Source of the DNA: an uncultured Prochlorococcus sp.
GTDB lineage: Bacteria > Cyanobacteriota > Cyanobacteriia > PCC-6307 > Cyanobiaceae
Assembly (NCBI GenBank): GCA_913048245.1
Contig: CAJWWR010000006.1
Coordinates: 1-45,872 of the forward strand
Direction: 5' to 3'
DNA length: 45,872 nt
Made by a program: the position numbers and the translations under genes
In this document: in pieces, positions 32,200 to 39,889 of the stretch
Layout of the letters: every line of letters begins with the position of its first letter
Numbering within the stretch: position 1 is the stretch's first letter
The notes under the pieces: generated by a model
Databases searched by the model: none
What the model saw: only the letters and a program-made list of their open reading frames with translations
What the model was told of the DNA's origin: nothing

Positions 32200-32288
32200 T
32201 TTTGATTTATTAATATATTTTTAAACTAGCTCTTAATTCAATTTAATTCATCCAATAATTAGCTTTTTAACTAAAAAAATGCCTATTT

Positions 32289-34043
32289 TCAGTGTTTTTT
32301 AACAATGATTTTAGTTTCTACCTCAGAAGGCTCGATCCCTTCAAGGACAATGAGGCTTTCAAGGATTTCTTTCGCTACTGGTACAGCCACTGTTGATCCA
32401 TATGCATGAGGTTTATTAGGTTCATCAATTACAACAAGCACAAGATATTGTGGGTCATCTATTGGTATTGTGGCGACGAAACTAACCGTCTTATTATTAG
32501 TATATTCACCGTTAATTGCCTTTTGAGATGTCCCTGTCTTACCACCAATTCTATAACCATCTATAATTGCACCAATTCCAGTACCCTCATTAACTACACT
32601 CTCCATCCATTCGAGTACTGTCTCAGATACGCTAGATGAGAAAAATCTTTCTTTCTCAAAATTCTTAATTTCATCCTGAAAATTGAAGGTAACATGAGGA
32701 ATGACTTCATACCCTCCGTTGGCTAATGCAGCATGCAATTGGGCTAATTTGAGAGGAGAAATGGAAAATCCTTGTCCAAAAGAGGCGACTGCCTGTTCAA
32801 TTGGTTGATTAAGGAATACTTCTTTAGGCTTCAAATATCCAGGTGTAGACTCGAACAAGTCAGTCTTTATTGTCTCATCTATTCCGAGTTTTTTAAGCCA
32901 TTCCCAATAAGTAGATGAGGCCATTCCATTCATAATTTTAACCATACCAACATTGCTTGAAAACTGAAGTACTTCTGGATAATTAATAAGGCCATTTCCT
33001 TGTTCATCCCAATTAGCGATAGTCCATCCACCTATATTAATTTTTCCTATATCTTCTACTAATCCATCTTTGTGAATTATTTTTTCTTCCAGAGCCAATG
33101 CTAGATTAATTGGCTTAAAAGTTGAGCCTGGCTCAAATAAATCTAAGGCATACCATCCCTTATAGCTACTTTGATCATATTCCCAAAATTTATTAGGATC
33201 ATATGATGGTACAGATACTAAAGATAATATTTCACCGTTATTTACATTCATCACTATCGCAAATCCTTTTTTTGCATCCCATTCTTTAACTTGCTCTGAT
33301 AATACCTCGAATGCTATTTTTTGAAGCCTAGAATCTAAAGTTAGGACTATATTTTGATCATCATTAATAAAATCATTAGGGGACGAAACATCCGGGAGTG
33401 GGGTGCCATCCCCACCCTCGTTGAATAACAAACTTTCTCTAACGACTCTGATCTCATTATCCAAATGCAGTTCCAGTCCGGAAGATCCAATATTCTCATC
33501 ATTAACGAACCCAACAATATTTGAAAATATATTTGCTTGAGGATAAATTCTTTGTGAATACTCCTCCAAATCTAGGCCACTAATATAGAGCTCTCTTATT
33601 TCTTCTGCCTCCTTCTCTGTTAAAGCATCAAACAATTTAACTCCTGTAGTATTATCGATGAATCTGGACAATATAACTTCTTCTTTTATATCTAGAATTC
33701 CTGCCAATTTAGTGGCTATTTCTTCAATGCTTCGTCTCTTATCAAAGGGATCACCAGGGAAATTAAAATATTGAGGGTGTGCCCATAATTTATAGAGTGT
33801 TTTGTCATAAGCAATTAATTTATTATTCCTATCAACAATTGATCTTCTTTCTTTTAATTCATTCGTTCTTTGAATTTGAATTGCTCTAGCCTGGGCTTGC
33901 AGTACTGCGGAATTGATGACCTGCAAATTTAGTATTCTCCCTAGGAGTCCCAAAATTAAAACTAAAGAAAAAATATAAACTGCCTTTAACTTCCTTTGAT
34001 CAAGTGGTCTTAAATTGACTAGCCTTTTATTTAACTTTCGCAA
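32289..34043 (-). CDS. ftsI: FtsI-type class B penicillin-binding protein
   Basis: 584 residues. Septal peptidoglycan transpeptidase. A short basic cytoplasmic N-terminus is followed by one membrane helix (about 20-40), the dimerisation domain, and a transpeptidase domain with Ser307-x-x-Lys310 (EPGSTFKPINL), Ser362-Ser-Asn364 (FSSNVGMVKI) and Lys502-Thr-Gly (GGKTGTSQKA). The ATG is four bases after the stop of the upstream single-pass gene, so both are one operon. Elongation-specific PbpA is a possible alternative, but the layout matches FtsI better. Confidence 0.9.
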   Translation of the reverse strand: MRKLNKRLVNLRPLDQRKLKAVYIFSLVLILGLLGRILNLQVINSAVLQAQARAIQIQRTNELKERRSIVDRNNKLIAYDKTLYKLWAHPQYFNFPGDPFDKRRSIEEIATKLAGILDIKEEVILSRFIDNTTGVKLFDALTEKEAEEIRELYISGLDLEEYSQRIYPQANIFSNIVGFVNDENIGSSGLELHLDNEIRVVRESLLFNEGGDGTPLPDVSSPNDFINDDQNIVLTLDSRLQKIAFEVLSEQVKEWDAKKGFAIVMNVNNGEILSLVSVPSYDPNKFWEYDQSSYKGWYALDLFEPGSTFKPINLALALEEKIIHKDGLVEDIGKINIGGWTIANWDEQGNGLINYPEVLQFSSNVGMVKIMNGMASSTYWEWLKKLGIDETIKTDLFESTPGYLKPKEVFLNQPIEQAVASFGQGFSISPLKLAQLHAALANGGYEVIPHVTFNFQDEIKNFEKERFFSSSVSETVLEWMESVVNEGTGIGAIIDGYRIGGKTGTSQKAINGEYTNNKTVSFVATIPIDDPQYLVLVVIDEPNKPHAYGSTVAVPVAKEILESLIVLEGIEPSEVETKIIVKKH

Positions 34044-34047
34044 TTTT

Positions 34048-34494
34048 TTAATAACCTCTCTGATAAAAACCCTCTTTTAAACCTTCATGAAATTGTTTCA
34101 TTAGATTTGAAAGAAAACTGCTTCCACTTCTCATAGGAGGATGGGAGAGATAAATTAAATCTTTAGTGTTAGCATTTCGGATATAATCTAGTGATCCTAT
34201 CTCATCTAGAAAGTATTCCTCAGCCTTGGAATGATAATCAAGAAGATTATCATTTACATTTCGTATAAGGGTAATAGCAGAATAATAATTAGTCCATTTT
34301 CTTTGGCTATCAAATGACAAGAAAGAAAAAATTATTATAAAAGTGATTATAGATATATTTAAATAATTCAGAAATTGATGGGCAAGTTTATTTTCAGAAA
34401 CTGAAGATATTTTTTCTGATTGATCATCGTAATTATTATGAGGTAATTTTTTTTCTTCTATTAAATAATCATTCTCATAGCTATATGAATTCAT
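34048..34494 (-). CDS. Single-pass membrane protein directly upstream of ftsI
   Basis: 148 residues, no recognised domain. The N-terminal ~44 residues are polar and likely cytoplasmic, one hydrophobic helix spans about 45-60 (LNISIITFIIIFSFLS), and the external part contains a heptad-rich stretch around residues 68-100 (TLIRNVNDNLLDYHSKAEEY). This is the topology of the divisome protein FtsL, which in many bacteria is encoded immediately upstream of ftsI. FtsL is poorly defined in cyanobacteria, so this is a positional and topological guess only. Confidence 0.7.
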   Translation of the reverse strand: MNSYSYENDYLIEEKKLPHNNYDDQSEKISSVSENKLAHQFLNYLNISIITFIIIFSFLSFDSQRKWTNYYSAITLIRNVNDNLLDYHSKAEEYFLDEIGSLDYIRNANTKDLIYLSHPPMRSGSSFLSNLMKQFHEGLKEGFYQRGY

Positions 34495-34578
34495 TTTTCA
34501 CTTAATTCAATAAAACCATCTATATATGCCAAGAAAACACCTTTTAAATTTAATTGCAAGAAAAAAAGTTTTTATAAC

Positions 34579-35925
34579 TTAGGTTCTTAATAAAAATAAA
34601 TTAAGAAAAGTAAGCCCATTCCATAAAGAATGCATAATTATTGATGATGTTAATCGTCCAGAAATCAACCTGGTAGTTGCAAGACCAATGCCTAGGATAA
34701 ATAAAGCGGGGAGCTCTCCTATGCTTAGATGTGCGATAGCAAAGACTAAAGATGAAGTAAGAACTCCCACAATAATTCCAAAGTCTCTTGATAAAATCGG
34801 CAATAAAACCCCTCTGAATACAATCTCTTCAAAAAATGGCGCCAAAATTGTTGTAGTTATAAACAAAAGAATAAATGCAAAATAATTATTATTGTTTAAC
34901 ACTATCTCAAGCAGAGGATTGCTTCCTCCTTCATTCTGTACTAGTGAGTCCATTAAAAGAGAAGTTAACAATACAAATGGGATTATCATTAGAAAGCCTT
35001 TGAATCCATCCGCAAATGATCCGGTCAAGGGTTTGTAATTAAATTGAAGATAATCTTCTTTAAAAGTGAATGTTTTATATTGAGATTTTATTTGGTAAAA
35101 AATTATAATTAGCGGAGGCAAAGCCATAAAAAGGTATCCAGCAAATATCCTGAGAGATTGTGCGATCTCAAAGGATAAATCTTTGGTTAGTAGATCTACC
35201 AGTGTCATTGAAAAGACAGGAGAGATGACCTCCCCAAGGACAACGAATCCTCCGGAAATTAGTAGTACCATATCTATTGCATTGAGTTCTAAAGCATCGA
35301 ATGGCTTCCAATTAATAGTTCTTGATTTTATGGCCTTAAATATATATTTCAAGACTAAAGTCGTTCCCATGATTATCGTTATCAGAGGAATCAATTTAAT
35401 AGTGATTATTCTCATGAACATATTTCTAGAGAATTGATTTGTAATCACATCAGAATCATCGAAATTAAATTTATTAGCTATTAAATGATAAATATATTTA
35501 TCATTCTGGAAATTATGAAAAAATTCCTTTGACAACTTAAGTGAACTTTCCAATTTTTGTTTTTTAATAGTTTCTAACAAGTCCATATATTTATCATCAT
35601 TTAATTCTATATTTTCAAAATAATTATTTTCATCCTTTATGAGGGCCATAATAACCTTATTTCTATCATTTGCCTCAGCAAGAGATGATTCTTCTAGAAA
35701 TTCTTGCATATCTAAGTCTGTATTATCCTGACTAAAAAATTGAGTTAAATTATCAGGTACTACTTTTTGTGCTAAGTAGGATATTTCTTTTTCCCTTTGT
35801 ACTAAATCATATGTGACTGAAGGGCGATCAAGACTCTCTTTGAGGCCTTGTTGCCAAACAAAGAAAGTGATAATTAGAGAAAGAATGGCTAATGCCAACT
35901 TAGACTTAGAAATATTTTTGTTCAT
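34579..35925 (-). CDS. CPBP-family intramembrane metalloprotease
   Basis: 448 residues. An N-terminal signal-anchor (about 10-26), a soluble helical region to ~165 and then about seven membrane segments. The CPBP (CAAX/ABI) catalytic residues are all present: Glu366-Glu367-xxx-Arg371 (FFEEIVFRGVLL), His399 (FAIAHLS) and His432/Asn436 (IMHSLWNG). In cyanobacteria the family has roles from bacteriocin immunity to membrane-protein processing; the target here is unknown. It lies downstream of nothing obvious and shares its strand with the division genes, 84 bases away. Confidence 0.88.
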   Translation of the reverse strand: MNKNISKSKLALAILSLIITFFVWQQGLKESLDRPSVTYDLVQREKEISYLAQKVVPDNLTQFFSQDNTDLDMQEFLEESSLAEANDRNKVIMALIKDENNYFENIELNDDKYMDLLETIKKQKLESSLKLSKEFFHNFQNDKYIYHLIANKFNFDDSDVITNQFSRNMFMRIITIKLIPLITIIMGTTLVLKYIFKAIKSRTINWKPFDALELNAIDMVLLISGGFVVLGEVISPVFSMTLVDLLTKDLSFEIAQSLRIFAGYLFMALPPLIIIFYQIKSQYKTFTFKEDYLQFNYKPLTGSFADGFKGFLMIIPFVLLTSLLMDSLVQNEGGSNPLLEIVLNNNNYFAFILLFITTTILAPFFEEIVFRGVLLPILSRDFGIIVGVLTSSLVFAIAHLSIGELPALFILGIGLATTRLISGRLTSSIIMHSLWNGLTFLNLFLLRT

Positions 35926-36031
35926 ATTTTCAATAATAATTTATAAAATCTGTTTTTATATAGTTTTTGGAATTTTATATAGCTATTTCTAAACATCGCA
36001 TGAGATGATTTAAAAAGCTATAAACAAATTA

Positions 36032-37363
36032 ATGGTTATTCGTTTAGTTTTAGTACGTCATGGTTTAAGCAGTTATAACAAAATTGGTTTAATTCAAGGA
36101 AGAACAAATGATTCTTATTTAACAGAAGAAGGTTATCAGCAAGCTCTTTTAGCAGGCAATGCTCTAAAGAAAGTAAAGTTTGACAAAATATTTTCTTCTC
36201 CACTTAAAAGAGCTTCAGAAACTGCCGTTACTATAGAAAATTGTTTTGAACAACAGACAGATATAAAGCTTGATGAAAACTTACTGGAAGTTAATTTAGA
36301 AAACTGGTCTGGATATAGTTTTGATGAGATAAAGCAACAATTTCCAGATCAATACAAAACCTGGAAGGCCAATCCAGAAGATTTATCATTAGAAGATAAA
36401 AACAATCATTTATATTATCCAATTAAAGAACTTTTCAATCAAGCAGATAGATTTATAGAAAATATAATCAATCAAAATACAGATAGTGAAAATAAAAACA
36501 TCTTAGTAGTTGCCCACAATGCAATTTTAAGATGTTTAATACTCACTCTAATAAATAAACCTCAAAAAGGATTTAGAAAAATAAAATTAGATAATGCGTC
36601 AATATCGATCCTCAATTTGTCACTATCTAAAAAAGGGGAAAGAAAAATTCAAGTTGAGTGCCTTAATCAAACGGCACATTTAAACAAAAATTTTCCAGAT
36701 CAAATTGGAGATTCAAGAATATTCTTAGTAAGACACGGAGAGACCAATTGGAATAAGGAAGGGAGATTTCAAGGGCAAATTGACATCCCACTTAACGATA
36801 ATGGAAGAAAACAGGCCCAAAAAGCATCAGTATTTCTTGAGAATGTTAACTTCACAAAGGCATACGCAAGTGACATGAGTAGACCTTTCGAAACAGCAAA
36901 AATTATTCTTGGAAATGCTCACAGTATAGAGATCAATAAGATTGATAAATTAAGAGAAATTAGTCACGGACTATGGGAAGGAAAATTAGAAACAGAGATA
37001 AAGGAGAAATGGTCTGAATTATTAGACTCTTGGCACCAGATTCCATCAGAAGTACAAATGCCTGAGGGAGAAACTATTAATCAAGTCTCAGAAAGATCAA
37101 TAACTGCATGGAATAATATTTGCGAATCTCAAGATAAAGATGATATCACCCTATTAGTTGCTCATGATGCAGTAAACAAAACTTTACTGTGCAATATTCT
37201 AGGGCTTAGTTGTGCAGATATATGGATGATAAAGCAGGGTAATGGAGGGATTTCCGTCATCGATATTTTTAGAGACAGTTCTAAAAATAGCGTTATTAGT
37301 GCACTTAATATCACCACACACCTTGGTAGCATTTTTGATTCAACTGCATCTGGGGCATTGTAA
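36032..37363 (+). CDS. Two-domain histidine phosphatase (phosphoglycerate mutase-like)
   Basis: 443 residues formed of two tandem histidine-phosphatase domains. Domain one starts with LVRHGLSSYNKIGLIQGRTN and has VVAHNAILRCL; domain two starts with LVRHGETNWNKEGRFQGQID and has LVAHDAVNKTLLC. Both keep the RHG His and the second His. The double layout is found across cyanobacteria and plants. Activity could be phosphoglycerate mutase, phosphoserine phosphatase or 2-carboxy-D-arabinitol 1-phosphate phosphatase, the last relevant to RuBisCO inhibitor removal. Which applies cannot be told from sequence alone. Confidence 0.9.
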   Translation: MVIRLVLVRHGLSSYNKIGLIQGRTNDSYLTEEGYQQALLAGNALKKVKFDKIFSSPLKRASETAVTIENCFEQQTDIKLDENLLEVNLENWSGYSFDEIKQQFPDQYKTWKANPEDLSLEDKNNHLYYPIKELFNQADRFIENIINQNTDSENKNILVVAHNAILRCLILTLINKPQKGFRKIKLDNASISILNLSLSKKGERKIQVECLNQTAHLNKNFPDQIGDSRIFLVRHGETNWNKEGRFQGQIDIPLNDNGRKQAQKASVFLENVNFTKAYASDMSRPFETAKIILGNAHSIEINKIDKLREISHGLWEGKLETEIKEKWSELLDSWHQIPSEVQMPEGETINQVSERSITAWNNICESQDKDDITLLVAHDAVNKTLLCNILGLSCADIWMIKQGNGGISVIDIFRDSSKNSVISALNITTHLGSIFDSTASGAL

Positions 37364-37415
37364 TTAAACTAATATGGATTTTTGCAATGATTTAATTCGA
37401 TATATAAACAATTGA

Positions 37416-38090
37416 TCATTTGAAATAGCTTGGAATAGAAAAGAAACCAAAACCTTCAAAAGGCCAAAATCTAAAATAAGCCTTGCCAATAATTTCGTCT
37501 TTATGTAAAAAATAGCCTCCAGGCCAGAACCTGCCATCCCAACTATTTGATCTATTATCTCCAAGTACTAAGAAATGATCCTGAGGTACTATTAGAGCAT
37601 CAAATTGTCCACAATTTACAAACAAATCCTCCTTACAAAAGCTTGTAACATATGGCTCATTTAGTTTCGTATTATTGATAAATACCTCACCCAAGTTATT
37701 TACACTTACTAATTCGCCAGGTAAAGCTACGATCCTTTTTATATAAGCATCACAAGCTTTATCACTAAGACCTGGAATAATAGACATTGGAGGAAATCCC
37801 ATCAAAAAACAACTAAATTTAGAAGGTAATTCTTCATTTCTATACGAGATTAATTGCTCGTCAAAAGAATAAGGGGAATTAAAAACGACTATTTCCCCTC
37901 TTTGCAGATCTCTTTGTTTTAAACTAAATTTTTCTATTATTAACCTGTCGTCAATTTGTAGTTCAGGCAACATGGAACCAGAGGGGATGTATCTCGGTTC
38001 AGCAATAAATGTTCTGCATGATGAAATAAACAAAGCAACTATTATTAGAGGGGTCCATTCTTTTATGATTTCACTAACTGATGTTTTCAT
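37416..38090 (-). CDS. lepB: Signal peptidase I
   Basis: 224 residues with one N-terminal membrane helix (about 13-25). The catalytic Ser39 is in YIPSGSMLPEL and the general-base Lys is in YIKRIVALPGE (about 117), followed by the GDNRSNSWDGR box. Removes signal peptides from exported and lumenal proteins. A 40-residue loop with two Cys separates the Ser and Lys boxes, longer than in minimal members. The gene converges with the phosphatase gene. Confidence 0.95.
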   Translation of the reverse strand: MKTSVSEIIKEWTPLIIVALFISSCRTFIAEPRYIPSGSMLPELQIDDRLIIEKFSLKQRDLQRGEIVVFNSPYSFDEQLISYRNEELPSKFSCFLMGFPPMSIIPGLSDKACDAYIKRIVALPGELVSVNNLGEVFINNTKLNEPYVTSFCKEDLFVNCGQFDALIVPQDHFLVLGDNRSNSWDGRFWPGGYFLHKDEIIGKAYFRFWPFEGFGFFSIPSYFK

Positions 38091-38109
38091 GGAAAAATTA
38101 ATTAAATAT

Positions 38110-38472
38110 TTAGTTATTTATATTTAATTTATATTCATCTTCATTAAATCCAAGGAGGATTTTACTTTTGTCTAAAATTAAAAAAGGTCTTTTTATTAAT
38201 TTGCCATCATTTATAAGAAGCTCAACCAATTCTTCATCTGGTATAGAATTTAGCGCATTCAAGTTTAATTCTCTGTAACTCTTTCCTCTTGTATTGAAAA
38301 TCTTTTTTTTATTTTGGTCTAGATCTTTTAATGCAATCTTTATTAAATCTTTGGAGGGGGGATTTTCTACGATATCAATAATTTCGAATTCAAAGCCGCC
38401 TTCATTAAGCCAATTGATAGCTTTTCTGCATGTAGAGCATTTGGGGTAAATATAAATTATTATTTTTTTCAA
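38110..38472 (-). CDS. ArsC/Spx-family thioredoxin-fold protein
   Basis: 120 residues. The N-terminal IYIYPKCSTCRKAINWLNEG carries the CxxC of this family, followed by IIDIVENPPSKDLIKIALKD and ELVELLINDGKLIKRPFLIL, the conserved RP segment. It could be a glutaredoxin-linked arsenate reductase or an Spx/MgsR-like redox regulator. The fit to YffB/Spx-type members is as good as to ArsC. It starts one base before the ppa stop, so both are co-transcribed. Confidence 0.85.
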   Translation of the reverse strand: MKKIIIYIYPKCSTCRKAINWLNEGGFEFEIIDIVENPPSKDLIKIALKDLDQNKKKIFNTRGKSYRELNLNALNSIPDEELVELLINDGKLIKRPFLILDKSKILLGFNEDEYKLNINN

Positions 38473-38473
38473 A

Positions 38474-39022
38474 TTAAGTCGTAGTTTTTGTTTTTTTAAG
38501 TACTTTAAAACTTTTTTTTCTTTTTGGAGTGCATTTCTTTATTAGTTCATCAACAACATCATAGTCACGCCAACCATCAATTTGGACAGTCCTGCCCTCA
38601 AGACCTTTACTTGTTCTAAAAAACTCGGCCACATCTTCAAGTTGATTAGGTGCAATTTGATTTATGCTAAAAATACTTTTCTGACGCGGATTGGCTAAGG
38701 GAACACATAATAACTTCCCATCATATGCACCGCAATCATACATATCTAAAACTCCTATAGGCCTAGCTTTAATTAAGCATCCAGCAAAAGTCGGCTCATC
38801 CATAATTATCATCGCATCCAGAGGAGCTCCGTCCTCGGCATGTGTATTAGGAATAAATCCATAATCAAATGGATATCTAACAGATGAATGCAGAACTCTG
38901 TCCAAAGCCATTATTCCTGCTTCAGCATGGTATTCATACTTATTTCTACTGCCTGCAGGGATCTCAACAACTAAATTAACTATCCCTTTCATTGGTGATG
39001 GCGTGATTGATGTTAAATCCAT
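38474..39022 (-). CDS. ppa: Inorganic pyrophosphatase (family I)
   Basis: 182 residues. Hydrolyses PPi to drive biosynthesis. Metal- and substrate-binding segments are NKYEYHAEAGIMALDR, VRYPFDYGFIPNTHAEDGAPLDAMI and DMYDCGAYDGKLLCVPLANPR. It starts one base after the stop of a small membrane protein gene. Confidence 0.96.
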   Translation of the reverse strand: MDLTSITPSPMKGIVNLVVEIPAGSRNKYEYHAEAGIMALDRVLHSSVRYPFDYGFIPNTHAEDGAPLDAMIIMDEPTFAGCLIKARPIGVLDMYDCGAYDGKLLCVPLANPRQKSIFSINQIAPNQLEDVAEFFRTSKGLEGRTVQIDGWRDYDVVDELIKKCTPKRKKSFKVLKKTKTTT

Positions 39023-39023
39023 C

Positions 39024-39266
39024 TTATTTAGATAGTGCTGTACTATTTATTGTATTATCTCGTGGGGATGGTCTATCAAGATATATTCCAGATATTGGTA
39101 TCAAAAAAGTCATAATTGCCAGAATAATTCCCAAAACATTAATTGAAGACTCTTTTATACTTAAAGGATCTTCATCATCTCTCTCAAGACTTACTGTTTT
39201 AGCGGCAATAGAAGATTCGTTTCTAGAATTTGTTTTCAATGAATTTTCTGGATTCTTATCCATCAA
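39024..39266 (-). CDS. Small single-pass membrane protein upstream of ppa
   Basis: 80 residues, unknown. A polar N-terminus of about 40 residues is followed by one hydrophobic helix (about 43-62, VLGIILAIMTFLIPISGIYL) and a short Pro/Asp-rich tail. It ends one base before the ppa start. The opposite-strand frame at 39007-39330 lacks comparable features and is taken as a shadow. Confidence 0.65.
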   Translation of the reverse strand: MMDKNPENSLKTNSRNESSIAAKTVSLERDDEDPLSIKESSINVLGIILAIMTFLIPISGIYLDRPSPRDNTINSTALSK

Positions 39267-39359
39267 AGTGGTTTTTATAAAAATAAATTTTCAACCTAAC
39301 CTTTTAACTCTACAATCAAGGGGAAAATAAATCAAAAAATTTCAAGAATTGGCAAGAAA

Positions 39360-39710
39360 TTATTTTTTTTCAAGCAATATTCTAATATTTCTTAACTCTT
39401 CCAATATCTGCATTAATACATTTTGCGTGGCCGATGAGGGAGAGTTAAGAACCTCTACCGTCACTTCTTTGATCCTAAGAATATCCTTAGCAAATCTAGC
39501 AATTTCATTAGGATGAAAACGTAAAGGATCTTTCTGATCACTTCTAAATTCAGGGTTTAGTTTTCTAGGATTAAAACTAGGATTAAGATTTCTTAAGTCT
39601 GTATTTGTATATCTATAAACCGAAGCTCTTGATCTATTTAGAAATCTCTGTACCTCATCAATCCCTAGCAATTCTTCTGAATTTGAAATATTTGCTTCAG
39701 TATTTTCCAT
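39360..39710 (-). CDS. Small helix-turn-helix protein
   Basis: 116 residues. The segment ELLGIDEVQRFLNRSRASVY near residues 13-32 is an excisionase/MerR-like winged-helix start (a helper that reads a first strand then a recognition helix), followed by a basic Asn/Pro/Arg-rich region and a RFHPNEIARFAKDILRI piece resembling the end of such a wing. The C-terminal ~35 residues are helical. It is probably a DNA-binding regulator. The gene stands alone, with a 42-bp perfect palindrome 33 bases before its start codon. Confidence 0.75.
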   Translation of the reverse strand: MENTEANISNSEELLGIDEVQRFLNRSRASVYRYTNTDLRNLNPSFNPRKLNPEFRSDQKDPLRFHPNEIARFAKDILRIKEVTVEVLNSPSSATQNVLMQILEELRNIRILLEKK

Positions 39711-39743
39711 AATCTTATTAGAAGTTTGTCGTTGATAGTGATG

Positions 39744-39785
39744 AATTTTTTTAAAATTAAAAAATTTTTTAATTTTAAAAAAATT
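39744..39785. repeat. 42-bp perfect A/T palindrome
   Basis: Positions 39744-39764 are the exact reverse complement of 39765-39785, with no loop. The sequence is entirely A and T, built from blocks T7-A4-T2-A6 then T6-A2-T4-A7. It lies between the divergent HTH gene (start 39710) and proS (start 39890). It could be an operator, a cruciform-forming element or a hairpin in the leader of the HTH gene. Confidence 0.9.
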
Positions 39786-39889
39786 AGCAAATAGTTGGGT
39801 ACAAAACTACCTGCCTTTAGGGACTCAAGACACTAAAATATTTTATTACCTTAGATTGATAAAATTAATATACTTTCATATTAATTATA

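Noticed and set aside
39007-39330. 107-residue plus-strand frame overlapping the gene upstream of ppa
   Set aside because: The minus-strand frame has a clear membrane helix and one-base spacing to ppa, so the plus frame is a shadow.
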